This document shows positions 28,303 through 40,455 of a DNA stretch of 64,000 nt, in pieces. Under the pieces are notes generated by a model. It was given only the letters and a program-made list of their open reading frames with translations. It had not been told where the DNA came from and searched no databases. Positions within the stretch are counted from its first letter, which is position 1. Each line of letters begins with the position of its first letter. The stretch is from Alloalcanivorax profundimaris (GTDB lineage Bacteria > Pseudomonadota > Gammaproteobacteria > Pseudomonadales > Alcanivoracaceae). The DNA is taken from assembly GCF_015265435.1 (NCBI RefSeq), contig NZ_JABJWH010000010.1:62001-126000 (forward strand), read 5' to 3'. A program made the position numbers and the translations under genes.

Positions 28303-28848
28303 ATGAGCAACCTGAAAATCTACCGCGAAGGGCATCCGGAAAGCCCGGAGAAGATCGTCAACGACAAGCTCGCCATGGCCGATGAGCTGAACCGCGTGGG
28401 CGTGCGCTACGAACAATGGGAGGCCAGCGCCCGGCTCAGCGAACAGCCGGAACAGGACGAGGTGATCGCCGCCTACCGCGACGACATCGAGCGCCTCAAG
28501 CGCGAGGAAGGCTACCAGACCGTGGACGTGGTCAGCATGACCCCGGACCACCCGCAAAAAGAGGCGGCACGCGGCAAGTTCCTGGACGAGCACCGCCACG
28601 GCGAGGACGAGGTGCGTTTCTTCGTGGAAGGCCAGGGACTGTTCACCCTGCACATCGGCGAGCGCGTCTACGAGGTTCTGTGCACCAAGGGCGACCTGAT
28701 CTCGGTGCCCGCCAACACCCCGCACTGGTTCGACATGGGCCCCAACCCGCGTTTCACCGCCATCCGGCTGTTCAACAACCCGGAGGGCTGGGTGGCCAAC
28801 TTCACCGGCGACGACATCGCCCTGCGCTTCAACCGCCTGGACAACTGA
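28303..28848 (+). CDS. mtnD: Acireductone dioxygenase
   Basis: This 181-residue cupin converts acireductone and oxygen to formate and the 2-oxo acid precursor of methionine (iron form), or to methylthiopropionate, formate and CO (nickel form). The metal-binding set is EHRHGEDEVRFFVEG plus a later His in TPHWFDMG. It lies between mtnB and mtnC. The order mtnB-mtnD-mtnC is also seen in Pseudomonas relatives. Confidence 0.95.
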   Translation: MSNLKIYREGHPESPEKIVNDKLAMADELNRVGVRYEQWEASARLSEQPEQDEVIAAYRDDIERLKREEGYQTVDVVSMTPDHPQKEAARGKFLDEHRHGEDEVRFFVEGQGLFTLHIGERVYEVLCTKGDLISVPANTPHWFDMGPNPRFTAIRLFNNPEGWVANFTGDDIALRFNRLDN

Positions 28849-28855
28849 GACGACC

Positions 28856-29542
28856 ATGACCATCGAGGCGATTCTCACCGACATCGAAGGGACCGTGGGC
28901 AGCATCCGCTTCGTCAAGGAAGTGCTGTTCCCCTACGCGGACCAGCAAATGGAAACGTTCCTGACGCGACATTGGAACGACCCGGCGGTGGCCTCGGCGG
29001 TGGCCGATGCCGCCGGCGACAGCGGTGAAATCCTGGACGATCCGGCGAGCGCGGCGGCCCTGCTGCGCCGCTGGATCGCCGAGGATCGCAAGGCCACGCC
29101 GCTGAAAACCCTGCAGGGGCTGATCTGGCGGGCCGGTTATGAAAACGGCGACTACCGTGCCCACGTCTATCCGGACGCGGTGGAGGGGCTGCGCCGCTGG
29201 CACCGCGACGGCCTGGCCCTGTACGTTTATTCCTCCGGCTCGATCGCCGCCCAGAAGCTGTTCTTCGGCCATTCCGAGGCCGGCGATCTGACGCCGCTGT
29301 TCAATGGCTACTTCGACACCACCAGCGGCGGCAAGAAGGAGGCGGACAGCTACCGCGCCATCCAGGCGGAGATTGGCGTGGCGCCGCAAGCGATCCTGTT
29401 TCTCTCCGACGTGGAGGCGGAACTGGACGCCGCCCGCGCCGCCGGCCTCCACACCGTTCTGCTGGACCGCGACGACGCCATCGCGGACAGCGATCATCGC
29501 CGGGTCACCACCTTCGACGACATCGCGCCGGGCGCCCTCTAA
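28856..29542 (+). CDS. mtnC: Enolase-phosphatase E1
   Basis: This bifunctional HAD-family enzyme (228 residues) enolises and then dephosphorylates the diketone phosphate to acireductone, the substrate of MtnD. The HAD nucleophile motif is LTDIEGTVGSIRFV, the second motif is YSSGSIAAQKLFFG, and the fourth is LFLSDVEAELDAA. It is the last gene of the mtn cluster, 7 bp after mtnD, and ends 7 bp before the convergent rlmG stop. Confidence 0.95.
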   Translation: MTIEAILTDIEGTVGSIRFVKEVLFPYADQQMETFLTRHWNDPAVASAVADAAGDSGEILDDPASAAALLRRWIAEDRKATPLKTLQGLIWRAGYENGDYRAHVYPDAVEGLRRWHRDGLALYVYSSGSIAAQKLFFGHSEAGDLTPLFNGYFDTTSGGKKEADSYRAIQAEIGVAPQAILFLSDVEAELDAARAAGLHTVLLDRDDAIADSDHRRVTTFDDIAPGAL

Positions 29543-29549
29543 GCCCGGC

Positions 29550-30662
29550 TCAGTCGTTCACGCAGCGGTAAATCACGAACTTGTCGTTGGCCGCCAGGCG
29601 CTCCGCCTGGCCGAACAGCTTGGCCAGCGGCCGCCGGTACGGCAGATGGCCGTTGGCCACCACCCGCAGCTCACCGCCGGGGGCCAGGTGCCGCCGGGCG
29701 TGGCGGAACAGGGTGCGGGCGACGCCGTCGTCCACCGCGTGGCCCCGGTGAAACGGCGGGTTCAGCAGGATTACATCGAAGCGCCGCTCCAGCCCGTCCA
29801 GGCCGTGGCCGAGATGGAATTCATGCCGGTGCGAGGGGCCGAACAGCGCGGCGGCGTTGGCGCGGGCACTCTCCACCGCCAGCCAGGACACGTCGCAGAA
29901 GGTCACCCGGACCTGGGGATTGTCCGCCGCCAGACTCAGCCCCAACACGCCATTGCCGCAGCCCAGGTCCGCCGCCTCACCGGTCACGTCACGGGGAAGA
30001 TGGTCGAGCAGGAAACGGGCGCCGATGTCCAGATGCCGGCGGCCGAAGACACCGGCCCCGGCGCTCAGTGTCCAGCCCCGGCGCGGCACCTCCACCTGGC
30101 CGGGCGCCGGTACCGGCTCGATCACCCGGCCCGGCGCCCGGGCCCGGAACACCCGCGCTTTCTTCCAGCCATGGCCGGCCTGGCCGTTGCCAAGGTAGCG
30201 CTCCATCAAGGGCACCAGTTGCGCGGGCAGATGCTTATCCATGCCGGCCAGCAGAATCGGCGTGTTGGCGGGTACCGTTTCCGCCAGCCAGGCCAGTTGC
30301 GCTTCAAGCAGGGACAACGACTTGGGCAGGCGCATCAGCACCTGGTCCGGCGGCGACGGCGGCGTGGCGCGCGGCCACAGCCAGGCGGCCGGGTCCAGGG
30401 GACGGTGGTTGTCCTCGCCGTTGGCGAGGGCGGCGCGGCGCGCCACCCAGTCGTCACCGGCGCTCCAGGCCGGGCCCCGGGCCGCCGCGCTCAACCAGAG
30501 CGCGCCGCACTGATCGTTGATCACCAGGGTCGCCGGGCCGGTGCCCTCCTCTTCCAGAAGACGGACCAGATAATGGTCGGCGCCGTCGAACGCTTGCAGG
30601 GTTTCGCCGCGCCGGCGCGGCCAGCGCCGCAACACAAGCTCACCAAAGCGGGTTTCTGGCAT
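29550..30662 (-). CDS. rlmG: 23S rRNA (guanine-N2) methyltransferase, RlmG type
   Basis: This 370-residue protein has two tandem Rossmann-like domains, as in RlmG/RsmC. The N-terminal non-catalytic half contains VLMRLPKSLSLLEAQLAWL and GMDKHLPAQ, which favour RlmG (G1835 of 23S rRNA). The C-terminal half binds SAM with DLGCGNGVLGLSLA and has the N2-methyltransferase motif NPPFHRG. RsmC is the main alternative, as the two families share architecture. Confidence 0.85.
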   Translation of the reverse strand: MPETRFGELVLRRWPRRRGETLQAFDGADHYLVRLLEEEGTGPATLVINDQCGALWLSAAARGPAWSAGDDWVARRAALANGEDNHRPLDPAAWLWPRATPPSPPDQVLMRLPKSLSLLEAQLAWLAETVPANTPILLAGMDKHLPAQLVPLMERYLGNGQAGHGWKKARVFRARAPGRVIEPVPAPGQVEVPRRGWTLSAGAGVFGRRHLDIGARFLLDHLPRDVTGEAADLGCGNGVLGLSLAADNPQVRVTFCDVSWLAVESARANAAALFGPSHRHEFHLGHGLDGLERRFDVILLNPPFHRGHAVDDGVARTLFRHARRHLAPGGELRVVANGHLPYRRPLAKLFGQAERLAANDKFVIYRCVND

Positions 30663-30801
30663 CGGGGGCTCCCGGGTCGGATTGAAGGGCCGGCATTGTG
30701 CCCGCCGCCGGGTCCCTTGGCCAGAATATCGTCAACCGAACCACGGACCGGTTTAAAACGGTGGCATTCTGAAATTTCGCTGCTAGAATACGCCGCACAT
30801 T

Positions 30802-30878
30802 CGGAGTATAGCTCAGCCTGGTAGAGCACTACGTTCGGGACGTAGGGGTCGCAGGTTCGAATCCTGCTACTCCGACCA
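30802..30878 (+). tRNA. tRNA-Pro (anticodon CGG)
   Basis: The 77-nt cloverleaf includes an encoded CCA end. The acceptor stem is CGGAGTA / TACTCCG. The anticodon arm is CTACG-TTCGGGA-CGTAG with anticodon CGG, reading CCG. The T-arm GCAGG-TTCGAAT-CCTGC is complete. Confidence 0.97.
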
Positions 30879-30881
30879 AAT

Positions 30882-30919
30882 AAAAAAGCCGGCCTTCGCG
30901 AGAAGGCCGGCTTTTTTTT
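30882..30919 (+). terminator. Intrinsic terminator after tRNA-Pro
   Basis: AAGCCGGCCTTC pairs with GAAGGCCGGCTT around a short GCGA-type loop, followed by a run of T. It begins just 3 bp after the tRNA. Confidence 0.92.
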
Positions 30920-30965
30920 GGTTCATCGCGCTTTGGCGGGAAGTCTCGCTCCAGCCGGGGCGCGA

Positions 30966-31068
30966 CTCAGGGCGCGACGCCCTTCCGGGAACGCCGCAAG
31001 TACGTCCCTGTAGGCTCCCTTTCGAACGTCCTGTTCTCAAGGGTCCCGGAAGGGCGTCGCGCCCTGAG
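30966..31068. repeat. 25-nt perfect inverted repeat with 53-nt loop
   Basis: Arms 30966-30990 and 31044-31068 are perfect complements; the left begins CTCAGGGCGCGACGCCC and ends TTCCGGGA. The loop contains AGTACGTCCCTGTAGG, a phrase I associate with interspersed repeats in marine gammaproteobacteria. It lies between the tRNA-Pro terminator and the DUF481 gene; no open reading frame fits. Confidence 0.85.
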
Positions 31069-31121
31069 CCGCTGAGCAGTGAGCCTCGGCGTCACGGTTC
31101 CATCCAACCGCGGATGGAGCG

Positions 31122-31143
31122 GTAGGAGCGGCTTTAGCCGCGA
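31122..31143. repeat. Single REP-like hairpin
   Basis: The GTAGGAGCG head is followed by a hairpin CGGCT-TT-AGCCG and then CGA. Compared with the copy at 13192, G to A on one side of the stem is matched by C to T on the other, a compensatory pair. It sits 16 bp after the stop of the DUF481 gene. Confidence 0.75.
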
Positions 31144-31158
31144 AAAGACTCCGCCTGC

Positions 31159-31938
31159 TTAGAAGGTGTAAACCACGGAGGCGGTGGTTTCCTGGTCGGT
31201 CTTGTGGGTGCCCGCCGGCACCTCGGAGTCCCGGGTCACCAGGTGGGTAAGCCGCAGCGCGAAATGGTCGTTGATGCGCGAGGTCAGCGACGTCTCGGAG
31301 CGCAGGGTGGTGTTGTCGTCGGACACCTCGGTGCTGAGATCCTGGCGGAACGAGGAGGTGTCGGTGATCTTCCATTTGTAGCTGCCGGCGAAGCGGCCGA
31401 TCAGGCTCTCTTCCTTGTCGTCGCAGCTGGTGTAGGAATCCTCCGGCTCCAGGCACTCCACGCGGTAACCGGGACCGGCTTCCAGGTCCAGGGTGTGGGC
31501 CGGCGTTTCGATGAATCGGCGACCGATACCGAACGCGTAGCTGGCCTGGTACTGGTACCCGGAGAAGTTGTCCTTGTCGTAGGTGATGACGTTGAACAGG
31601 TAGTTGTTCTCGGGGAGCTTGCGGTCCAGCTTGTAGGAAGCGTAGTAGCGCTCGGCGGTGCGTTCCTGCTCGCCGTCGTCGTCCTCGCCCACCGTATTGA
31701 CGCTCTCCGCCTTGGCGGTGTGGCGCCAGTCCTGTCCGTCGTAGGCGGCGTTGGCCTTGCCGACCACGGATTCGGTATCACTGTTGCCGCTTTTCAGCAG
31801 ATAGGACGCTTCCACCTCGATGTCCCAGGCCCGTTCCTGCGCGGTTTCCTGATCGGTGCCGTCGTCCGCCTCCTGGGCGTGCGAGATCACGGGCAATACC
31901 GCCATGCCGCAGGCCAGGGCCAGCCATTGTTTTCGCAT
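31159..31938 (-). CDS. DUF481 outer-membrane beta-barrel protein
   Basis: This 259-residue protein has a signal peptide (residues 1-21, ending SHA). After an acidic linker it shows alternating amphipathic strands such as [29 protein letters not shown] and [12 protein letters not shown]. It ends in a C-terminal Phe (SVVYTF), typical of BamA-inserted outer-membrane barrels. Homologues are called putative salt-induced outer-membrane protein YdiY. It may be a small pore or structural protein. A disulfide is possible between the two Cys in [12 protein letters not shown]. It is divergent from metH. Confidence 0.8.
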   Translation of the reverse strand: MRKQWLALACGMAVLPVISHAQEADDGTDQETAQERAWDIEVEASYLLKSGNSDTESVVGKANAAYDGQDWRHTAKAESVNTVGEDDDGEQERTAERYYASYKLDRKLPENNYLFNVITYDKDNFSGYQYQASYAFGIGRRFIETPAHTLDLEAGPGYRVECLEPEDSYTSCDDKEESLIGRFAGSYKWKITDTSSFRQDLSTEVSDDNTTLRSETSLTSRINDHFALRLTHLVTRDSEVPAGTHKTDQETTASVVYTF

Positions 31939-32144
31939 TACTCCTCCAATGTTCAGTACCCGAAAAGCCTCTCAGGGTGAGGGTCAGGGGGCCAATTATG
32001 CGTAAAGGGGGCCATTGCCTGTACCCTGGAACCGCTTTTTTACATTTTCTCCACAATCGGCGCGCGCCGGGGGCCGTGGCGCTTTGGGGAACGCGGCCCC
32101 GTGCGAGTATACTGCGCGCCTTAGCGAGTTTTCAGGAGTGCTCA

Positions 32145-35846
<3,702 letters not shown>

Positions 35847-35849
35847 AGG

Positions 35850-36039
35850 ACAGTTAACAGTTAATAATTAACAGTTAAGAGTTAACAGTTCGCGGGTGGG
35901 GCCGCGGACTGATTCCTGGGCCGTGCCCGCGCTTTGGGATGAGGGGAGGTTGTTGGCGTTAAAACAGCGCGGGCACGGCCTTTCCGTTCACTCGGCGCCA
36001 CCCGCGCCGCTGTTCACTGTTCACTATTCACTGTTAACT
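35850..36039. repeat. Heptamer-armed nested palindromic element, copy 2
   Basis: The outer arms 35850-35890 and 36011-36039 are tandem 7-bp units (CAGTTAA, GTTCACT and variants). Inside them a 9-nt perfect pair CGCGGGTGG / CCACCCGCG (35891-35899, 35998-36006) and a 15-nt perfect pair starting GGCCGTGCCCGC (35919-35933, 35966-35980) nest towards a 32-nt centre. It fills the gap between convergent metH and the PEP-synthase-like gene and encodes the latter's last residues. It is the longer relative of the element at 21040-21122. Confidence 0.88.
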
Positions 36040-38008
36040 CGCCCAAGTCGCCATCGACTTGGGCGCCCTGCCCGTCCACCACGCTGTGCATGATGTCGCT
36101 GACGCCCCAGACGGCCGGAATCGCGCAGGCGCGGGCCAGGCCGGCGGCGGCGTTGAGCGGGTCGCGGCCGGCGATCACCAGCGCGCCGGCCTGGGCCAGC
36201 CAGGGCACCCAGCTCGGATCCACCTGATCCACCACCACGATGTCACCGGGCTGCAAGCGGTTCAGGGCCCAGGCGCTGCACAGCCGGCGCAAAGGTCCCG
36301 TCACCCGGCCGGGCACCAGGCCGGTGCCGCGCAGCACCGGGCTGGGCCGGCCACCGCCGCCGAAGCCGAACCCGATGCGGTCCATCTTCCAGTCCGGCGC
36401 GCCGGCGTGGGCGTCCTCCAGGTAGCGCACCTTGCGCTGGCCGAGCACCTCGCCGGCGGCGGAGCCGGGAATCCGGCGCTCCACCCACAGCTCCCAGAGT
36501 TCATCGAAGTACAGAAAGAACACATCGTCCCGGTGCGCGAGCAGCTTCTCCTGCACCAGCACCGCCGCCAGTTGCAGCAACAGCGCGCGCAAGCGGGCGC
36601 CGAGCAGGAAACGCAGGTCCCTGGCGTGGCGCCACTGGGCCAGCAGCGGCGCCACGGCCTCCGGCGGGGCCTCCCCGGCGGCCGCATCCAGGGACCGCCG
36701 CGCGGCGCGCAGGCTGCTCCTTTGCGCCGGTTTCTCGCACAGCGGGGCGTGCACCGGATCGGCGCCGGGGCGCAGGTCGCTGGCGTCGATGATCGTTTCG
36801 TCACCGGCCAGCACCGCTTCCAGCACCGCCTTTTCCCGGTCGCCCAGTAGCCAGGCCAGCGGCACCGGCCCGCCCTGACGGGCCAGGCCGTCGGGCACCG
36901 TGAGATAGGACAAGGCGCCGTCCTGCCGGGCCAGCCGTTCGCCCAGGCGATCCAGGCCCATGAGGGCGCGCCAGGCCCGTTCGCGATCCAGGGCCGGCGG
37001 CCGCCAGCGGCGCAGGCGCCGCTCGATGCGCGCCAGTTCCCAGCCGGTTCGCGCACGGCTCAGCGCCCCCGGCGGCGGCGCCGGGGCCTCGCCCTCGCCC
37101 ACCGTTTCCAGGGGCTGCCAGGCCGGCGGCACCTTGTCCGCCACGCCGGGGTGCCGATCCTGCAGGCGGCGGAAGAATTCGCTGTTGGTGTAGAGGTGGC
37201 TCTGCTGGCGCCGGTAGGGTTCCACCCGGGCCAGATCCGCCCAGCCCCGGCGCGCCGCCAGCGGCGCCCAGAATTCGGTTTTCAGCCAGCGTCCGGCCAG
37301 GGTGTACCACAGCGGGGTAAGCGCCTGATTGAACAACGCCGGGGCGGCGCGTCGGGTCCAGACCTCCTTGGGCACCGGCAGGGAGCCCACCGGCAGGGTC
37401 TGCAGCAACCACAGGGTGTCGCCGTCAAAGATCCATTCGCCGGCCTGGGGCCGCTCGAAGCGGCGCCGCAGCTGCTCCGCCAGGGCCAGCAGACGCGGCG
37501 CGCCGACCAGATCGTCGAGGGCGGCGTCGCTGTCGCTGCGATAGACCAGATGCCCGTGGTCGTCGAAGATCAGACGCTGGCGCCGGTCGTCGCCGTCGGT
37601 GACCCCCTCCACCACCATATGGGAAAGGTCCTGACGCAGTGGATGGCGAGTGAACAGCACGCCGGCGGCGCACTGACGCGGCAACGCCTGCACCACCACC
37701 TGCCGGGGCGGGTCGGCGCGACGGAACAGCGACGACAGCGCCGCCGCCAGGGCCTCGTCGGAATCCAGATTGACCAGGCTTTCCCGCTGCGAGCCCTCGT
37801 TCATGGCCCCCTGGTGCAGCACCCAGTAGCGTTGTCCGTTGAACATGCGCGGCAAGCCGCGCAGCTCACGTACCAGCGCCGCCGTGTCCAGGGCCAGCAC
37901 CGCCTCGCGGCTGATGCGCCAGCTCGGCGGCACCGGCAGCCCGGATGCCGCCCAGCGTTGTACGTTCTCGCTCCCCCGCTCGTCGGCGGCCAGTACTTCA
38001 ATGCTCAT
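36014..38008 (-). CDS. PEP-synthase-like protein lacking the phospho-carrier histidine
   Basis: This 664-residue protein is related to PEP synthase but shorter. Residues ~60-215 resemble the ATP-grasp domain (QGAMNEGSQRESL, AAGVLFTRHPLRQDLSHMVVEG, ending WLLQTLPV). Residues ~230-520 are helical and Arg-rich, with no match I recognise. Residues ~570-660 align with the swivel domain of ppsA from this same window (GDIVVVDQVDPSWVPWL). There [12 protein letters not shown] is replaced by AGRDPLNAAAGLAR, putting Asn619 where the carrier His should be. The PEP/pyruvate barrel is absent, so the normal reaction is impossible. It is last in a long operon after the type II secretion genes and a Lit-like gene. 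The C-terminal residues (ELTVNSEQ) come from the palindromic repeat. Function unknown. Confidence 0.75.
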   Translation of the reverse strand: MSIEVLAADERGSENVQRWAASGLPVPPSWRISREAVLALDTAALVRELRGLPRMFNGQRYWVLHQGAMNEGSQRESLVNLDSDEALAAALSSLFRRADPPRQVVVQALPRQCAAGVLFTRHPLRQDLSHMVVEGVTDGDDRRQRLIFDDHGHLVYRSDSDAALDDLVGAPRLLALAEQLRRRFERPQAGEWIFDGDTLWLLQTLPVGSLPVPKEVWTRRAAPALFNQALTPLWYTLAGRWLKTEFWAPLAARRGWADLARVEPYRRQQSHLYTNSEFFRRLQDRHPGVADKVPPAWQPLETVGEGEAPAPPPGALSRARTGWELARIERRLRRWRPPALDRERAWRALMGLDRLGERLARQDGALSYLTVPDGLARQGGPVPLAWLLGDREKAVLEAVLAGDETIIDASDLRPGADPVHAPLCEKPAQRSSLRAARRSLDAAAGEAPPEAVAPLLAQWRHARDLRFLLGARLRALLLQLAAVLVQEKLLAHRDDVFFLYFDELWELWVERRIPGSAAGEVLGQRKVRYLEDAHAGAPDWKMDRIGFGFGGGGRPSPVLRGTGLVPGRVTGPLRRLCSAWALNRLQPGDIVVVDQVDPSWVPWLAQAGALVIAGRDPLNAAAGLARACAIPAVWGVSDIMHSVVDGQGAQVDGDLGELTVNSEQ

Positions 38009-38038
38009 GCCGTTGGACAGTTCTTTGGATATGAATGG

Positions 38039-38758
38039 TTATCGGCGCGCGCGCCGGACCAGCGCCAGACCGCCCCGATAAAGCAGCGGCGTGAGCACCA
38101 GCGTCCCCCCCACCAGAACCACGGCGATACCGCCGAACAGCACCGGTGCCTTCATCAGCGTGCTCATCAGCGAGTCCTGCCAATAAAAGAACCATTCGTG
38201 CTCGGCGGGAAACAACCAGATATGAAAGCGGTAAAACACCGCCGTGGGCCCGGCAACGACCAGCCAACCTACCATAGCCAGCAACGGCGTCACAGCGACC
38301 AGCGCCCGGGCTCGCCAACCGGGCGGCGGCCGCGCCGCCCTGGCCCAGGCCAGGGGCAGCCACAGCACAGCCGCCACCAGCAGCGCCCAGCGGCCAAGGT
38401 CGATCAGATGGGCCACGTCCCGGAGGTGCAGCACCTCGGCATGGCGCAGCAGCGGAATGTCATGTCCCTGGCGATCCCGGTAGGACAACGCCGCCAGGCC
38501 CCGGCCGCCATCGTGCACGGCGACGCGGATATCGTGGAACAGGGCCTGGTGTTCGGCGGCGTCCAGATACTGGAAATCGCGCCGGTGATAGCGGTTCAGC
38601 GGGGCGTATTCGTCGATATGGGGGCCGATGTCCAGGGCGTCGTACCAGAACGGGTAGCCGTAATCCGCCCGCGCATAGAGGCCCCAGGTGATCCCCAGGG
38701 CCAACGCCACGGTGGTCAGGCCGTAGGCGAACCAGGCCGCCAGGGACAGGGCCTTCAT
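38039..38758 (-). CDS. DUF1461 integral membrane protein, Lit-like
   Basis: The 239-residue protein has four transmembrane segments (near residues 5-26, 120-140, 150-172 and 205-228), a large extracytoplasmic loop after the first, and a basic C-terminus. The loop and following helices contain NRYHRRDFQYLD, EVLHLRDVAHLIDLGR and FYRFHIWLFPAEHEWFFYWQDSLMS. These match the DUF1461 family, which includes the lipoprotein intramolecular transacylase Lit of Gram-positive bacteria. The conserved His residues of those segments are present. Whether a diderm homologue has the same activity is unknown. It abuts gspM (no gap) and precedes the PEP-synthase-like gene by 30 bp. Confidence 0.75.
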   Translation of the reverse strand: MKALSLAAWFAYGLTTVALALGITWGLYARADYGYPFWYDALDIGPHIDEYAPLNRYHRRDFQYLDAAEHQALFHDIRVAVHDGGRGLAALSYRDRQGHDIPLLRHAEVLHLRDVAHLIDLGRWALLVAAVLWLPLAWARAARPPPGWRARALVAVTPLLAMVGWLVVAGPTAVFYRFHIWLFPAEHEWFFYWQDSLMSTLMKAPVLFGGIAVVLVGGTLVLTPLLYRGGLALVRRARR

Positions 38759-39283
38759 TCAGCGTGTCAGGGTGGCCCGCAGGGAGGCGGTGCCGGGCTT
38801 GTCGCCGGCGCTCATCTCCATGGTGGCCAGGGTCAGGCCCTTCTGTTCCAAGGACTGCAGCCACATCAGCATGGGGCTGGCGGGCTGGTTCTCCAGTTGC
38901 ACGCGCACGGATTCATTGCCGTTGGGGGTAAAGCCGCGCAGGGTGAGGCCGTAGGACTGGGCCGAGCGGCTGATGTTGCTGACCCAGTTGCTGCCCAGTT
39001 GCTCGCCACCGCCGGAGCGATTGCCCCGGGCGGCGCGCACCGCGTCGGCGTTGCTTTCGATCCAGGCCAGGGTCTGCTGGTTGGCGATGTAGCGCTGGCG
39101 GGCGGATTCCCGCGCCTCCCAGCTGGGCTGCCAGATCAGCCAGTAGACCACGGCCACCGCCAACAGGGCGGCGAGCAGTTGCAGGATGCGCTGCTCGCGG
39201 GTTTCCCGGTCCTGGTACCAGGCCACCGCCGGGGCCAGTTTCTTGTCCAGTTCATCGCGCAGCTGTCGTACTTTCTGGTTCAT
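38759..39283 (-). CDS. gspM: Type II secretion protein GspM
   Basis: This inner-membrane assembly-platform protein (174 residues) partners GspL. It has a short cytoplasmic N-terminus, a transmembrane helix at about residues 34-52 (LLAALLAVAVVYWLIW) and a periplasmic ferredoxin-like domain containing SAQSYGLTLRGFTPNG and LMWLQSLEQKG. Its start overlaps the gspL stop by 4 bp. It is the last recognisable gsp gene of this run; gspN is absent. Confidence 0.88.
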   Translation of the reverse strand: MNQKVRQLRDELDKKLAPAVAWYQDRETREQRILQLLAALLAVAVVYWLIWQPSWEARESARQRYIANQQTLAWIESNADAVRAARGNRSGGGEQLGSNWVSNISRSAQSYGLTLRGFTPNGNESVRVQLENQPASPMLMWLQSLEQKGLTLATMEMSAGDKPGTASLRATLTR

Positions 39284-40443
39284 CCGGCCTGCTCCACCTT
39301 GACCCGCGCGGTGACGCCGCTGGCGCCGTTACGGTAGTTGGCGATGGTGGCCTGGACGCCCTTCTCGCGAAGCGCGGTCTGCAATTTCTCCACCTGGTTG
39401 TATTCCTTGGCGCCCAGATCCAGCAGCAGGCTGCCGTCGCGCTGGTCGAACTGGATGCGCTTGGGCTCCACCTCGCTGGCGCCCAGGGTGGACGCCACCG
39501 CCGGCAGCACCGCGAACAGCGTGCCGCCACCGCCCTCGCCGCCACTGCCCAGCCGCGCCAGGCGCGCCTCGAACTGGCGGCGCAGGCCGGAGGTGGCGCG
39601 GTCGCCGGGGAACAGGGACTGGTACAGCTCGGCGGCGTCGGCGAAGGCCTGGTCGGCGGCCTGCTGGTAGCGCCATTGCTGGGCCCAGACCGCCGCCAGG
39701 GCGATCAGGAACACCGCCGCCGCCAGCCCGGCCACCGGTTTCCACGGCGCCCAGGGGGACGGCCCGCTGCGCTGGCTCTGGCGCGCCGCGTAGGGGCCCT
39801 GCAGCACCTCCACGCCACGGTCGGCGGCGAGGCCGGCGCGCAGCCGGTCGCACAGAGTCAGGTCGTCCTCCAGCCGGGTGAAGGGCCGCTCCTCGTCGTG
39901 GTGCAGGGCGATCAGCGCCTCACGCTGGTCGGCGTCGGCCACCAGCGCCTGGTCGCGCTCCAGGATCAGGCTGCCCCAGTGGTCCACGGTGATCAGCACC
40001 GGGGTCTCCGGGGCCAGCAGGTCGGCGTCCACCCGCAGCCGGGCGGCGCGCACGCCGGCCTCGCGGCAGGCGGCCAGCAACGCTTCCAGGGCCTCCCGGT
40101 TGATCACCGCCACCGGGTAACGGCCGTGCTCCGCCTTGCCGGTGGCGAACCACAGGGCCTCCGGCGGCTCCAGCAGCTGCTCCTCGAGCAGATACGGCAA
40201 CACCCGCTGAAGGTGGCGGGCCTGCTTGCGGCTCAGGGTCACCCCGGTGAGCAACGCCTCGGCGCTGGTCAGCACCAGGTCCACGGCGGCGCCGGCCCGT
40301 TCGTTGAGGGCCTGGGCCAGGGTCAGGCGCTCCGGCGTCTCGCCGGCGCCCGCCTGGTACAGCACCGTCGCCTCCTCGAGGCCGGCATCCCGGTACCGGC
40401 TGAATGCCCCCGGGGCCAGATAGATCAAAGCTGATTCGGCCAA
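39280..40443 (-). CDS. gspL: Type II secretion protein GspL
   Basis: This 387-residue bitopic protein connects the GspE ATPase to the envelope. The cytoplasmic actin-like domain (residues ~1-235) includes VLPYLLEEQLLEPPEALWFA. A transmembrane helix (PVAGLAAAVFLIALAAVWAQ) follows, and the periplasmic domain includes DQRDGSLLLDLGAKEYNQVEKLQ. The start is TTG at 40443, supported by AAGGACGG nine or so bases upstream. It lies 12 bp after gspK. Confidence 0.9.
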   Translation of the reverse strand: MAESALIYLAPGAFSRYRDAGLEEATVLYQAGAGETPERLTLAQALNERAGAAVDLVLTSAEALLTGVTLSRKQARHLQRVLPYLLEEQLLEPPEALWFATGKAEHGRYPVAVINREALEALLAACREAGVRAARLRVDADLLAPETPVLITVDHWGSLILERDQALVADADQREALIALHHDEERPFTRLEDDLTLCDRLRAGLAADRGVEVLQGPYAARQSQRSGPSPWAPWKPVAGLAAAVFLIALAAVWAQQWRYQQAADQAFADAAELYQSLFPGDRATSGLRRQFEARLARLGSGGEGGGGTLFAVLPAVASTLGASEVEPKRIQFDQRDGSLLLDLGAKEYNQVEKLQTALREKGVQATIANYRNGASGVTARVKVEQAG

Positions 40444-40455
40444 AATTCCCGTCCT

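Noticed and set aside
31939-32144. Possible cobalamin, SAM or SAH riboswitch before metH
   Set aside because: I looked for the conserved cores and saw none; the leader has only the AGGAG site and a TATACT-like element.
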